From: Prochlorococcus sp. AG-409-N21
GTDB lineage: Bacteria; Cyanobacteriota; Cyanobacteriia; PCC-6307; Cyanobiaceae
Reading direction: 5' to 3'
NCBI GenBank assembly: GCA_003215415.1
Contig: QCKK01000003.1
Location: 38,099-102,098, forward strand
DNA: 64,000 bases
The notes beneath the pieces were generated by a model. That model did not search any database, had not been told where the DNA came from, and saw nothing but the letters and a program-made list of their open reading frames with translations. Both the position numbers and the translations under genes were made by a program. Below are positions 54,882 through 63,720 of this stretch, one piece after another. Position 1 is the stretch's first letter, and each line of letters opens with the position of its first letter.

Positions 54882-55752
54882 GACGCCACCTCCTTATCTC
54901 TTGAAGAGGTGAAGGACGATGCTTCACAAAGATGCTGAAATCTCCCCCAATTTCAGGAACATATTGATCTCTGCAATAAGCCCAGTTGTCATGGATGATC
55001 TGGCCTGGGACTAATCCTTTTGGTGGAGCGTAAGAATTCCCGACAAAGCATCGAAGAGTTTTTGCATCTCGATGTATTTGGCAAATTTGATGTTCAGATC
55101 GATCACAAACGGGGCAAGCTTCTAGCCTTCTCCAATCCTTTCCATTACTCGAAGATCTTTTGATTGAAACCTTTTCTTGGTGTTCAATAACTTGAGCAAT
55201 CACTCTTTCCCAAAGTGCTTGAGGCGGTGCAATTAATGCTTCAGGCCCATTACCTGGAGACCACTTGTATTGACCTCCACTAACAAAATGTTTACCTGCA
55301 ACGATTACTTGCCTGCCTGGGCTGAAGAAGAATTCAAGAGCTTCCTTACCTATATCTGATGTTCGAACTTTGAACTGAAAATATTTATCTCCTTCTGAAT
55401 TATTGGGTAATTGTTTAATTTGTTCCTGAGTTGGTTGGAAAAGAATTTTATAATTATCTATTGAAGTAGTCCTTCCGACTCTCCAAGTCTCAAAATCCCA
55501 GGGGCAGAAACCATGATTCTTTGCCCAAAAAAGACTTGATCTACCGTCGTAATCCAAGCAAAAAATGTTGTCACAGCGGATGCCAACGGCTATCGCTTCA
55601 TGATGATTTTTTAATTGCTCAATTGTGAAGCCAGGATGAGTTGGCCAGCGTTTGAGCATCGGCCCCTTTTTGTCACTACCCGAACCAATGGGTAATAGTG
55701 GGTGATGTGTTTCAAGTGGCCTTAGCCTTTCTAAAAGTTCAGGATTTAGCAT
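54874..55752 (-). CDS. Primase-polymerase (archaeo-eukaryotic type) of the element
   Basis: The 292-residue protein has the AEP catalytic pattern: F-C-L-D-Y-D-G (Asp 67 and Asp 69), then W-R-V-G-R-T-T-S and P-G-R-Q-V-I-V-A-G-K-H. A zinc-binding part follows at about 213-235 (C-P-V-C, then C-x-x-H and C). Such bifunctional primase-polymerases start replication of plasmids and satellites. With VapE it gives an autonomous replication module. A hairpin lies just upstream of the gene. Confidence 0.85.
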   Translation of the reverse strand: MLNPELLERLRPLETHHPLLPIGSGSDKKGPMLKRWPTHPGFTIEQLKNHHEAIAVGIRCDNIFCLDYDGRSSLFWAKNHGFCPWDFETWRVGRTTSIDNYKILFQPTQEQIKQLPNNSEGDKYFQFKVRTSDIGKEALEFFFSPGRQVIVAGKHFVSGGQYKWSPGNGPEALIAPPQALWERVIAQVIEHQEKVSIKRSSSNGKDWRRLEACPVCDRSEHQICQIHRDAKTLRCFVGNSYAPPKGLVPGQIIHDNWAYCRDQYVPEIGGDFSIFVKHRPSPLQEIRRWRRG

Positions 55753-55779
55753 TAGAGTAAAGGTGAAGAAAGTAAAACT

Positions 55780-55803
55780 GCCTGGTTACCGCCAGGCTTT
55801 TTA
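55780..55803 (-). terminator. Hairpin between the RHH-like gene and primase
   Basis: GCCTGG and CCAGGC pair around a TTACCG loop at 55780-55797; T-rich runs flank it on the + strand and an AGTTTTAC stretch follows on the minus strand. It could attenuate transcription from the upstream genes into the primase gene. Confidence 0.5.
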
Positions 55804-55807
55804 TTTG

Positions 55808-56008
55808 CTAGATAGGGTTATCAAGATCCCATCCAAGTTGCTGACACCCAAGATCCATAAGAACTCTTGCAAGCTCAGAGGTATTGCAATTATTTACTTG
55901 AGCTTTTAGCCATAAGTTAGCCGCAAAAGGTTTGCTAACTTTTAAAGTAATTGGCGTATTTAACGCAAGATGTATCTCACGTTTTCGCCTAGCTTCTAGT
56001 TCTTCCAA
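55808..56008 (-). CDS. Small possible ribbon-helix-helix DNA-binding protein
   Basis: The 66-residue protein has a short beta-like strand (P-I-T-L-K-V) followed by two helices (F-A-A-N-L-W-L-K-A-Q-V and T-S-E-L-A-R-V-L-M-D-L-G), the order found in ribbon-helix-helix regulators such as CopG/Arc. Such proteins often control replication genes. It lies just upstream of the primase gene on the same strand. The call rests on layout alone. Confidence 0.45.
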   Translation of the reverse strand: MEELEARRKREIHLALNTPITLKVSKPFAANLWLKAQVNNCNTSELARVLMDLGCQQLGWDLDNPI

Positions 56009-56074
56009 GAGGTGTACCTTTTAGTTAATAATAGCTGAAAAATAAGATTAAATGATATTATTTAGTATTTTTAT

Positions 56075-56428
56075 TTAGTTCTCTAATGTATTAGACAAGA
56101 GATCCTTTTCCATGCTGGCAAGGTTAATAATTAGCTCCACTAGTTCATCTACATAGCAATGCTTCACCTCGTAGAGCTTCCGTCCGAAACGATGCTTCGC
56201 CGCCTCGCTGGGATCCTTGGTTTGGCAACAGTCACAGCGGAGTTCGATTTCTCTTCCCTCCAAATATTCTTTGACTCTTGCGTACACCCAATCCTTAGCA
56301 GGCGGAGAATTCCAATCGAGGAATTTTCTCCCAAGGACATCATCAACAGGTGAACTACGGATAGTTTTTACCCTTGCAGACTTTGACTTCGAATCAGCTC
56401 TGCCTATTACTCGGATGGTGCCTTTCAT
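56075..56428 (-). CDS. Element protein with cysteine motif, unknown function
   Basis: The 117-residue protein has a basic N-terminus and C-D-C-C-Q-T-K-D-P in the middle, with H-R-F-G-R-K-L-Y-E-V-K-H-C-Y after it, so a zinc-binding finger is possible. Its start overlaps the stop of the HTH gene by one base, so the genes are translationally coupled. No family recognised. Confidence 0.55.
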   Translation of the reverse strand: MKGTIRVIGRADSKSKSARVKTIRSSPVDDVLGRKFLDWNSPPAKDWVYARVKEYLEGREIELRCDCCQTKDPSEAAKHRFGRKLYEVKHCYVDELVELIINLASMEKDLLSNTLEN

Positions 56429-56724
56429 TAGTTCCCCCCATCCTTTTTCTCTGCTATTTCTATAGCTTTTTCAGAGTTGAGTCTCCAATGAAAACTGGCC
56501 CCGTGTGTTTTCCTTCTAAGGATGTCTTCGGGAAATACTCCCTGAGCAATCCATTTAGTAATGGTTCTGGGTTTTAAACCCACAATCTCAGCGAGTTGGG
56601 TTGAAGAGATCCATTTAGAACTTGGGGTTTTGCCTGTTCGACCTTTCAGCTTGGTCATCTCCTCTCTCAAGTCCTGCATAAGGCCAACTAGGAGATCTAC
56701 TTTCTTTTCCAGGGTGGATGTCAT
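56428..56724 (-). CDS. Excisionase/MerR-like helix-turn-helix protein
   Basis: The 98-residue protein starts with a short coiled coil (L-V-G-L-M-Q-D-L-R-E-E-M-T-K-L) and has the helix-turn-helix S-S-T-Q-L-A-E-I-V-G-L-K-P-R-T-I-T-K-W-I, like excisionase and MerR-type wHTH proteins. This fits a recombination directionality factor or regulator. It lies close to attR, at the opposite end from the integrase. Both neighbours on this strand overlap by one base. Confidence 0.7.
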   Translation of the reverse strand: MTSTLEKKVDLLVGLMQDLREEMTKLKGRTGKTPSSKWISSTQLAEIVGLKPRTITKWIAQGVFPEDILRRKTHGASFHWRLNSEKAIEIAEKKDGGN

Positions 56725-56924
56725 TAGTCCAACCCCTTATCTGAACAGCTTTCTAGAAAATCTTGTGATCCTTGGCCGAATACATCTGGAGAATCGTTAT
56801 CAATTTTGTCTAAGATTTGTTCAACACCAAGATCAAACTTTTCTATATATTCTATTGCCTGAGATTCGCTATTAAAGGTTTTATCACCCACCGACCAAGT
56901 GGGCTTGATTTTTAAATAAGACAT
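56724..56924 (-). CDS. Small hypothetical protein, first gene of the leftward operon
   Basis: The 66-residue protein reads M-S-Y-L-K-I-K-P-T-W-S-V-G-D-K-T-F-N-S-E-S-Q-A and then F-G-Q-G-S-Q-D-F. No domain recognised. It is the first gene of a set that runs to the VapE gene, so the control region lies between 56925 and attR. Confidence 0.55.
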   Translation of the reverse strand: MSYLKIKPTWSVGDKTFNSESQAIEYIEKFDLGVEQILDKIDNDSPDVFGQGSQDFLESCSDKGLD

Positions 56925-56934
56925 GAGAAATCAT

Positions 56935-57192
56935 GGAAAAAGAGAAAAACTTTCCCGTTCTTTTTCCGATGCCTCGCCTACTAAGCGATCAGAGATTCAT
57001 CCTCTGCTGATGCCTTAATTAACATGATTAAGGTTCGAGATGGCTGTGGTGTAATCGAATTGCCCGTATTTAGTAGATAGTGACAGTCGATAGTTCAGAT
57101 TGGGAGCTGAACTAAGACGACAATAGCCCTAATTTCCTTACTTGCAACGACCACAGCACCACCTGTGGTGTAGGTGGTCCACATATGGTCCA
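56935..57192. promoter_or_regulatory. Right-end control region with dyads and arm-type repeats
   Basis: Three inverted repeats are visible: GGAAAAAGA / TCTTTTTCC (56935-56943 and 56959-56967), TAGTTCA / TGAACTA (57091-57097 and 57108-57114, perfect), and CCACAG / CTGTGG (57151-57156 and 57163-57168, perfect). They are followed by GTGGTCCA at 57174-57181 and ATGGTCCA at 57185-57192. The region probably combines the operon promoter with integrase/excisionase binding sites and ends 54 bases before attR. Confidence 0.5.
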
Positions 57193-57245
57193 CAAAACGA
57201 GTGACAATGCCTTGGATTAACTGGTATGACTAGCGGCTGCTCTGC

Positions 57246-57285
57246 TTTTCAAGACCAGAGCCATCAACCACTCGACCACCCCTCC
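57246..57285. repeat. attR: 40-bp direct repeat, right copy (orphan tRNA-Ser 5' half)
   Basis: This copy is identical to 48412-48451 but lacks the tRNA 3' half, so it is not a functional tRNA. It is what remains of the original 5' half of tRNA-Ser, still followed (on the right) by the original upstream DNA. Confidence 0.95.
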
Positions 57286-57993
57286 TGATTTAACGACAAA
57301 ATCCGTCGCCTATTAATAATAGCAATAGTTTCCTACCACTTATCTATGTTTTTCCAGAAGCTCTAACCCCCTCAATCTCCTTTGTCTCCTATTCTTCTTT
57401 GTTGTAGTTTCCTGAAAAATCACTGATTACAATCATATATTTATCTTTTTCTTGATTTAATTATCAGAAATAGCCTTTTTTCTTTTCTCCAAATATTGAA
57501 GTCTCTACATTTATTTCTATTAAATTTGTAATATACTTGATATATTCTATCTGCGTTTTCTTATATCTCACCGGAAACATTTATTGGCCCGTTTACATTG
57601 AAAGCTGAAATCTATTTGCTCTTTACTTATTCAATTAACCTTTTTTATAGTAGAATAATGCCCATTGGAAATTTAACCAGTCTTCAGTTGCTACTTTGCT
57701 CTATACTGTATTTGTAATTATTTACCTTATACTTACTGCTCTGTTACCGAGCCTCGATTTTAAGGAACTCCTTTTGGAATCAACTTAATCAAGTATTGAT
57801 TCCTTAAAGATTGTTGAACAACTAAGAATTATAACTAAACCAGAGCTTTTTATGTTGATTAGTCCCTTCAATTCCCTGTTCCTTTCTGTTTATTCAAATG
57901 CTCCGTAAGAAATTAATTGCAATGTAAAACTTTCTTGTTTCAAGGAACGGTTCCCTATGTCATAATCTCAAACTGAACACCTTCAATCCAGTT
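57286..57993. other. 708-base noncoding stretch beyond attR
   Basis: AT-rich DNA with no supported gene. Its left end is the original upstream region of tRNA-Ser; CGAC / GTCG (about 57293-57307) sits just beyond attR and resembles the dyad on the element side. The rest shows only scattered short frames. It could contain an unannotated small RNA but nothing is recognisable. Confidence 0.5.
57938..57966 (+). promoter_or_regulatory. Candidate promoter with palindrome, upstream of 57994
   Basis: TTTCAA (57938-57943) and CATAAT (57961-57966) lie 17 bases apart, and the spacer begins with the perfect palindrome GGAACGGTTCC (57944-57954). The -10 match is good and the -35 weak. The palindrome is well placed for a repressor or activator. 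Confidence 0.35.
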
Positions 57994-58188
57994 ATGGCAA
58001 CCCAAAAGAGCCAACAGTCCCGTTTTTTGGGGGACCTGCCAATGCAAGGTCAAATTGGAGAAAAGGAGAAAATCCGGTATATCTCACATCTTATGTTTTT
58101 TATAGGATGTGCTCTCCTTTCTTTTGGCGTATGGGCACTTTCAGGCTTTACTAGTTCTAGTGGCCAGGCAGGACCGTTTCCTTTTTAA
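57994..58188 (+). CDS. 64-residue single-span membrane protein
   Basis: A polar N-terminal half (Q-K-S-Q-Q-S-R-F-L-G-D-L-P-M-Q-G-Q-I-G-E-K-E) is followed by one membrane span (L-M-F-F-I-G-C-A-L-L-S-F-G-V-W-A-L) and a Gly/Ser-rich tail ending F-P-F. It lacks the chlorophyll-binding E-x-x-N-G-R motif of Hli proteins. No function known. Confidence 0.6.
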   Translation: MATQKSQQSRFLGDLPMQGQIGEKEKIRYISHLMFFIGCALLSFGVWALSGFTSSSGQAGPFPF

Positions 58189-58306
58189 CTAGACAATAAA
58201 AAAATAACCCCACTTTCCTTGTCACCAAGGCTAATAGACCTTAACAATATTTATTTTTTTAATTCTTAATTTTATTAATTAAAGCCAACTATGAACCGGA
58301 TATGGC

Positions 58307-58552
58307 TTAGAGCCTGTTTTCTCTGTCATTTAGAAGGGTTTGTAACCACTTAGCGGCCAGAACTCTTGATATAGATCTATTTCTCAAAAAGTCGCAAATC
58401 ACAAGGTAAAGAGGACCTGCATTTGCTTCTTTATTGAACCGAATTTCAAAATCAAGTATTTCTTCTGTTGTGTGGCATGCCCTTAGTTGATCTACTAGTG
58501 CCTCATGTACCGCTTTGCTCATTTGAATCGTTGGCTTTTGTGCGGTTGTCAT
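58307..58552 (-). CDS. Conserved small cyanobacterial protein
   Basis: The 81-residue protein is helical, with I-Q-M-S-K-A-V-H-E-A-L-V-D-Q-L-R, then T-T-E-E-I-L-D-F-E-I-R-F and V-L-A-A-K-W-L-Q-T-L-L. No catalytic motif is seen. It lies downstream of nrdJ on the same strand but 216 bases away. Function unknown. Confidence 0.6.
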   Translation of the reverse strand: MTTAQKPTIQMSKAVHEALVDQLRACHTTEEILDFEIRFNKEANAGPLYLVICDFLRNRSISRVLAAKWLQTLLNDRENRL

Positions 58553-58768
58553 TTGCTTAATGCAGTGGAGTAAGAGATTTTTCTCCTACTTAATGAATAG
58601 CGTTTTTCTGAGTAAATAGGCAATTAATTTTATTGTTTTATAGAAAAAGGTATTAAAAAGTAAGCATAGAGGTATCATTATCAATCTAAATAGAATTGAA
58701 CAACATATCTCTTAAGATTTAGGTGCTTATGCCTATATTAATTAATTTATTGCTGTTTATTTATCTGT

Positions 58769-61105
58769 TTAGCTTGGCTTGGCTAGTGGCAATAAGCACT
58801 TATCTGAATCGCAGCCTGCTGGACCGGCTTCTGTAAGTTCGCCTTGATCGTAGCGGTTTAGAGCTACAAAGAAGTCGTCATTAATTCTTCTATTAACTAC
58901 TTCATTTTGCAGGCGTTCATATGTGGCAGCGTTAATGGGTTCAAATGGTAGTCGAGGAAATGTTGCGTTAGCGTCGAACCTGGCCAGAAGAGCTGCTGAA
59001 ATATAGCCTTCACCATTCTCTATGGCCTTGTGCAGCACATCTGCTAGTGGCTCTATTTCATTCTCTCGTAATTCAATTGTTGCCGAGGTGTTGTGCTCTG
59101 TGTAGTGTCGTTGCACTTGCATATAGAAATCGAATTGAGCGAGAGCAGAGAAGTTGTTGATATTAACTTGGTCGGCTCCAGGTAAATTTGCCCAGCTAAC
59201 TTCAGTTGGTATTTCAACTAACCATTCTGTACATCTTGGATCAAATGGATCATCGAGTAGTCGACCATTCTCGTCTTTATCTGATTGAGATGGCACAACT
59301 GTATAGCCATAGTCCATACATGCCATGGCTACAGGATCGTTTTTTCGGAAAGTTATTCTCCTGATAAATCTTTGAGCTTTAGGTGGATGCCAACCTGGAG
59401 CTGCACCTGTTAAAAGACTCTTTGTTCCAGCTGGTTGAACAGTTGTGCACCGATTTGGTTTTCTTAATCCTTTCTTGTCGCAGTAATTCCAAACAGTTTC
59501 TTTTACTACTTCTTTCCATTTGTTTAGATATTGAGCTTCCTTTCTCTTGAAATCCCTACCTTCTTCGGTTTCTGGTCTGCCGGACTCCCACCATTGAAGC
59601 CATGTTGTGCCAAAGGCATGTACAAAAAAGTCAAAAAGTCCTGTGAAACTTACTCCTACGATGGGATCCCAGTCCCTACTTTGTCTATAGCGTTCGACTT
59701 CGAAGCGGTGGTTCAGTAAGCATGTAACAGACAATGCAGCTGCTTTGAAAGCATCCTTTTGGCTGGCTTCATCAAAGGGATCAATTTGATTTAGATGAAC
59801 TTCTGCGAGATTGCAATGAAAATCGGTTCCTACAATTTCTCCACAAGGATTAAGTCCATATCTGCTGAGTCGATGTTCCAGTTCCTTTTCATTGGTAATA
59901 CCGTGATTGGTTTGTAACCATAATCCAGCTTCTTTTTTGCCTTGGTCACAGTAAATATCAATAAATTCTTGACGAAGTTCTTTGGTTTTGAGAAGATCTG
60001 CATTTGATCGGGCGATTGCCTCTGGTGCGAACTGAATTGCACCTTCCCCGGAATGGAATTGTTTTGTTACCGCTTCTAGAAGTACCTCTTTGCTTGGTCG
60101 TGTGTGGTAAACACGAGTGTGATTAGCCATACGCAAAGCGTCTTTTTCGGGATCTATTCTCCAGTTGCCATCGGAATCTTGTTGCCAAAGATTCTCCTTT
60201 GCAGAAGCAGCAGACATATCTTCGGCAGAGAATTGGCGCATGCCGGCACTTCTACGTATGTTCCCTGCCACAATTGTGACGGCAGCTTCGTCAATTAATA
60301 AACAGCATTCAATTGAGTTGAGTTTTCTCCCTACAGCCTTTGAAAGTAGTCGGGCAACTCGAGCATATAGATCTTTTAATTTAACTGGATTAGCCATTCC
60401 CCCAAAGCCTTTGAGACTTTCTCCTACGGGCCGTACGTCGGATAGATCAATGCTTACTTCGATTGTGTTGCCCTTGAACCTTTCATCACTACTTAACTCA
60501 AGAAGTAGCTGATAGCTATCTACCCATCCTCTCCTCGAGTCTCCAACCTTAATATCAACATTATTTCCTTTAATTCTATGAGATGTTTTTTCATTGCGGT
60601 CAATGGCAGCTGTAATTCCTATTTCCCCTACTTCATGAATTGATATTGGGTTTGTAACAACTGGCAGTTTTTGAATTAAGTGAGGTTCGATAATTGCCCC
60701 TGTTCCACAGCCCATCATTGCAAGGTCCATCATTAATCCAAAGGCTTCCCAGTCAACCAGGTTGGTAGAAGTGCAGTTATAAGCACCCGAGAAGTTCTCT
60801 TTCTTTTCAATCCAGTTAGTTCCACCAATCCATAGCCAGCGTCCTGAAGGAAGAGCTTTTTTCTCTGCCTGCATTTTGGACATAAGGTCCAGTTCTTCTT
60901 GATGCAAGCCACCGAGTTGTTTCAAACCACCGAGATTGCGAGCACCTACTTCTGACCAGCTTTCTCTCCCCTTGGGAGTACGACGGCTATACGTTCTGTA
61001 AAAGACTGGATTAGCAGCTGGAGCTGTAACAGGAAAATCGATTCGCTGTTCATGGGAAATAACATTAGATGTTGCTATTTCGGGCTTGGTTGGTGTAAGT
61101 GTCAC
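58769..61105 (-). CDS. nrdJ: Adenosylcobalamin-dependent ribonucleotide reductase (class II)
   Basis: The 778-residue protein begins at GTG 61105 and is the monomeric RTPR type: G-A-Y-N-C-T-S-T (first active-site Cys), N-P-C-G-E-I (the Cys-Glu pair of the radical site), and a C-terminal C-D-S-D-K-C pair that shuttles electrons. M-G-C-G-T-G-A also matches. It makes deoxynucleotides from ribonucleoside triphosphates using B12, with no oxygen or iron need. CbiX in the same window supports B12 synthesis. A methyltransferase gene is divergent from it. Confidence 0.93.
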   Translation of the reverse strand: MTLTPTKPEIATSNVISHEQRIDFPVTAPAANPVFYRTYSRRTPKGRESWSEVGARNLGGLKQLGGLHQEELDLMSKMQAEKKALPSGRWLWIGGTNWIEKKENFSGAYNCTSTNLVDWEAFGLMMDLAMMGCGTGAIIEPHLIQKLPVVTNPISIHEVGEIGITAAIDRNEKTSHRIKGNNVDIKVGDSRRGWVDSYQLLLELSSDERFKGNTIEVSIDLSDVRPVGESLKGFGGMANPVKLKDLYARVARLLSKAVGRKLNSIECCLLIDEAAVTIVAGNIRRSAGMRQFSAEDMSAASAKENLWQQDSDGNWRIDPEKDALRMANHTRVYHTRPSKEVLLEAVTKQFHSGEGAIQFAPEAIARSNADLLKTKELRQEFIDIYCDQGKKEAGLWLQTNHGITNEKELEHRLSRYGLNPCGEIVGTDFHCNLAEVHLNQIDPFDEASQKDAFKAAALSVTCLLNHRFEVERYRQSRDWDPIVGVSFTGLFDFFVHAFGTTWLQWWESGRPETEEGRDFKRKEAQYLNKWKEVVKETVWNYCDKKGLRKPNRCTTVQPAGTKSLLTGAAPGWHPPKAQRFIRRITFRKNDPVAMACMDYGYTVVPSQSDKDENGRLLDDPFDPRCTEWLVEIPTEVSWANLPGADQVNINNFSALAQFDFYMQVQRHYTEHNTSATIELRENEIEPLADVLHKAIENGEGYISAALLARFDANATFPRLPFEPINAATYERLQNEVVNRRINDDFFVALNRYDQGELTEAGPAGCDSDKCLLPLAKPS

Positions 61106-61222
61106 AGATTCAGCAGTACTTCAAAGTATTGGAACGCTAACGCCACAAATGGTGTTCGCAACCTTTCAGTAACACCATTGAGAGTGTCACGCCAAAAATA
61201 CTGTCACGACAGCCTTTTCAAT

Positions 61223-61912
61223 GTGAAGCGAGTTTTGGAACCGGAATTAATGGACTCTTTTGCGCAAGCACTTGCTTACTCAGAAGCAGACTTCTCCTTG
61301 AGTGATCGAGGATTTATGGAAGCTCTTGCAAAATATCTGATCGAGTCGGGCCAAGCAATTTTTTCTGATCATGTCATCATTGATTTGGGGTGTGGTCCTG
61401 GAAAAATCACTGAGTTATTGGCAAATCAATGGCCTCAGTGCCAAGTTTGTGGAATTGATGGAGCAGAAGTGATGCTGGATTTAGCTAGAAAACGAAAGGA
61501 CCAATTTTTGCCACATGTGAAAAGTCTTAAATATCTCAGAAGAAATATTGCGAGCCTTGCAGATACAAATAAAAAAACTAATTTAAAAGGAAACCTTTTG
61601 GTTAGTAATAGTCTTCTCCATCATTTACACGACCCCTTAGAACTCTGGAGGACATTGATAAATTTGTCTTGTCCAGAATCTATTGTATTTCATAGGGATT
61701 TACGTAGACCTGAATCAAAAGTAAAAGCCTTGGAGATTCAACAGAAATATTTGCCAATAGCTCCTCAAGTCTTGATTGATGACTACTTAGCATCGCTACA
61801 AGCTTCGTTCACTGTAGCGGAAGTCAAATTACAACTTCAACAATTCAATTTGGGACATTGGAATGTTGTTGAGGTTGATGACCGTTATCTTGAAATCTCA
61901 GGTACTTTTTGA
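61223..61912 (+). CDS. Class I SAM-dependent methyltransferase
   Basis: From GTG 61223 the protein has 229 residues; ATG 61250 is a second choice. An open frame reaches back to 61052 but would overlap the start of nrdJ on the other strand. Motif I is I-I-D-L-G-C-G-P-G-K-I-T, then V-C-G-I-D-G-A-E, and later L-L-V-S-N-S-L-L-H-H-L-H-D-P in the motif II/III position. Substrate unknown. prfC starts 38 bases downstream, so the two may be co-transcribed. Confidence 0.85.
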   Translation: MKRVLEPELMDSFAQALAYSEADFSLSDRGFMEALAKYLIESGQAIFSDHVIIDLGCGPGKITELLANQWPQCQVCGIDGAEVMLDLARKRKDQFLPHVKSLKYLRRNIASLADTNKKTNLKGNLLVSNSLLHHLHDPLELWRTLINLSCPESIVFHRDLRRPESKVKALEIQQKYLPIAPQVLIDDYLASLQASFTVAEVKLQLQQFNLGHWNVVEVDDRYLEISGTF

Positions 61913-61950
61913 TTTTGAGCCTTTCTTTAATCATTAAGCATTGAAAATTA

Positions 61951-63618
61951 ATGAGTTCTACTTCATCCACTACTTCAAACTCTCAATCTTCTCAAGATCT
62001 TTCTTTTGAGAGGATCATGGCAGATGCTGTTTCTAGGAGGAGAAATTTTGCAATCATTTCTCACCCAGATGCAGGTAAAACAACACTTACTGAGAAATTG
62101 CTTTTATATGGTGGTGCAATTCAACAGGCAGGTGCAGTTAAGGCAAGAGGCGAACAAAGAAAAGTTACGTCTGATTGGATGGAGATTGAGAAGCAAAGAG
62201 GAATTTCTATTACATCTACAGTTCTTCAATTTGAATACGAGGATATTTTTATTAATTTACTAGATACACCAGGACACCAAGATTTCTCTGAGGATACATA
62301 TCGCACCCTGGCTGCAGCAGATAACGCCGTAATGCTTGAAGATGCTGCTAAAGGTTTAGAGCCTCAAACGAGGAAATTATTTGATGTTTGTCGAATGAGA
62401 AACATTCCGATCTTTACTTTTATTAATAAGATGGATCGACCTGGGCAAGAACCATTAACTCTTCTTGATGAAATTGAATCGGAATTGGGATTGTCAACTT
62501 GGGCTGTAAATTGGCCAATTGGTAGTGGTGAATTATTTAGGGGAGTGATTGATAGACGGACAAGAAAAGTTGTCCTTTTTGAAAGAGCTGAGCGTGGTAA
62601 ACAATCTATAGAGAAACACTTGGATATTGAAGATCCTCAATTAAAGGAAATAGTGGAAAAGGAATTATTAGATAAAGCTTTAGAAGAGTTGGATTTACTA
62701 GAAGAAGCTGGTGCAAAAATGGACATAAATCTCGTTCACTCAGGAAACCTTACTCCTGTTTTCTTTGGATCGGCCATGACGAATTTTGGAGTTCGGCCTT
62801 TTTTGGATACTTTTCTTGAAATGGCACAGAAACCTGTAGCACGGTCGACTAATCAAGGCCCTATTAGTCCTCTTTGCTCAGACTTTAGTGGTTTCGTTTT
62901 TAAATTGCAGGCCAATATGGATCCCAGACATCGTGACAGGGTTGCTTTTGTTCGTATTTGCAGTGGTCGTTTTGAGAAAGATATGTCTGTAAGACATGCG
63001 CGAACTGGTAAATCAATTCGTTTATCTAGACCCCAAAAGATTTTTGGGCAGGATAGATCGGTTGTAGATAATGCATATCCTGGAGATGTAATAGGGTTAA
63101 ATAATCCAGGAATGTTTTCTATTGGAGATACTTTATATACTGGATCAAAAGTTGAGTATGAGGGTATTCCATGTTTCAGCCCAGAAATATTTAGTTGGCT
63201 TAGAAATCCTAACCCTTCAGCATTTAAGAATTTCAGGAAGGGTGTAAATGAATTAAGAGAAGAAGGAGCTGTACAGATTTTGTATGACACTGATCAAAGT
63301 AAGCGTGATCCAATTCTTGCAGCAGTTGGACAATTGCAATTAGAAGTAGTTCAGCATCGTTTAGAAGCTGAATATGGTGTGGAGACTCGTTTGGAGCCAC
63401 TTGGCTTTCAAGTCGCTAGGTGGGTTGATGGAGGTTGGCCATCACTTGAAAATGTAGGAAGAATATTTAATTGCAAGATTGTTCAAGATGCTTGGCAACG
63501 GCCAGTCTTGCTTTTCAAAAACGATTGGAATTTGAGTCAGCTTGGAGAGGAGCATCCCGATTTAATTCTGAGGACTGTTGCTCCAGTGGTAAGTGGCGTT
63601 GAACCTATAAGTCTTTGA
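61951..63618 (+). CDS. prfC: Peptide chain release factor 3
   Basis: The 555-residue GTPase has G1 S-H-P-D-A-G-K-T-T, the switch residues [10 protein letters not shown]3 D-T-P-G-H-Q-D-F-S and G4 N-K-M-D, with the RF3-specific [11 protein letters not shown] block and beta-barrel and C-terminal domains. RF3 releases RF1 or RF2 from the ribosome after peptide release. The N-terminal 25 residues are Ser/Thr-rich and look like extra sequence; a later start is possible but ATG 61951 is well placed. Confidence 0.95.
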   Translation: MSSTSSTTSNSQSSQDLSFERIMADAVSRRRNFAIISHPDAGKTTLTEKLLLYGGAIQQAGAVKARGEQRKVTSDWMEIEKQRGISITSTVLQFEYEDIFINLLDTPGHQDFSEDTYRTLAAADNAVMLEDAAKGLEPQTRKLFDVCRMRNIPIFTFINKMDRPGQEPLTLLDEIESELGLSTWAVNWPIGSGELFRGVIDRRTRKVVLFERAERGKQSIEKHLDIEDPQLKEIVEKELLDKALEELDLLEEAGAKMDINLVHSGNLTPVFFGSAMTNFGVRPFLDTFLEMAQKPVARSTNQGPISPLCSDFSGFVFKLQANMDPRHRDRVAFVRICSGRFEKDMSVRHARTGKSIRLSRPQKIFGQDRSVVDNAYPGDVIGLNNPGMFSIGDTLYTGSKVEYEGIPCFSPEIFSWLRNPNPSAFKNFRKGVNELREEGAVQILYDTDQSKRDPILAAVGQLQLEVVQHRLEAEYGVETRLEPLGFQVARWVDGGWPSLENVGRIFNCKIVQDAWQRPVLLFKNDWNLSQLGEEHPDLILRTVAPVVSGVEPISL

Positions 63619-63720
63619 GCTAAAGGTTTTAATGTCTATATTTTTGGGATGGAGATGTGGAGTTTAAGCCTCTTCTTACATAAACTAAATAAACACCTAC
63701 TCAAATTTCATTTATTACTC

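Larger units (their letters stand above)
48412..57285. mobile_element. Integrative element in tRNA-Ser, tycheposon-like
   Basis: The roughly 8.9-kb element is bounded by the 40-bp attL and attR repeats. It has an integrase 137 bases from the tRNA, a second recombinase, a primase-polymerase plus VapE ATPase, an excisionase-like gene at the far end and phage-like genes. No tail, head or large-terminase gene is visible, so it is not a complete prophage. The combination matches the tycheposon class reported from Prochlorococcus and resembles phage satellites. It probably excises as a circle through the repeats. Confidence 0.9.

Noticed and set aside
48589..57000. Complete prophage
   Set aside because: There are no capsid, portal, tail or large-terminase genes; the content fits a satellite or tycheposon instead.
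57246..57285. Second tRNA-Ser gene
   Set aside because: Only the 5' half is present; there is no variable arm, T-arm or 3' acceptor. It is attR.
61052..61222. N-terminal extension of the methyltransferase
   Set aside because: It overlaps the start of nrdJ on the opposite strand and is rich in Cys and Trp, unlike methyltransferase N-termini.
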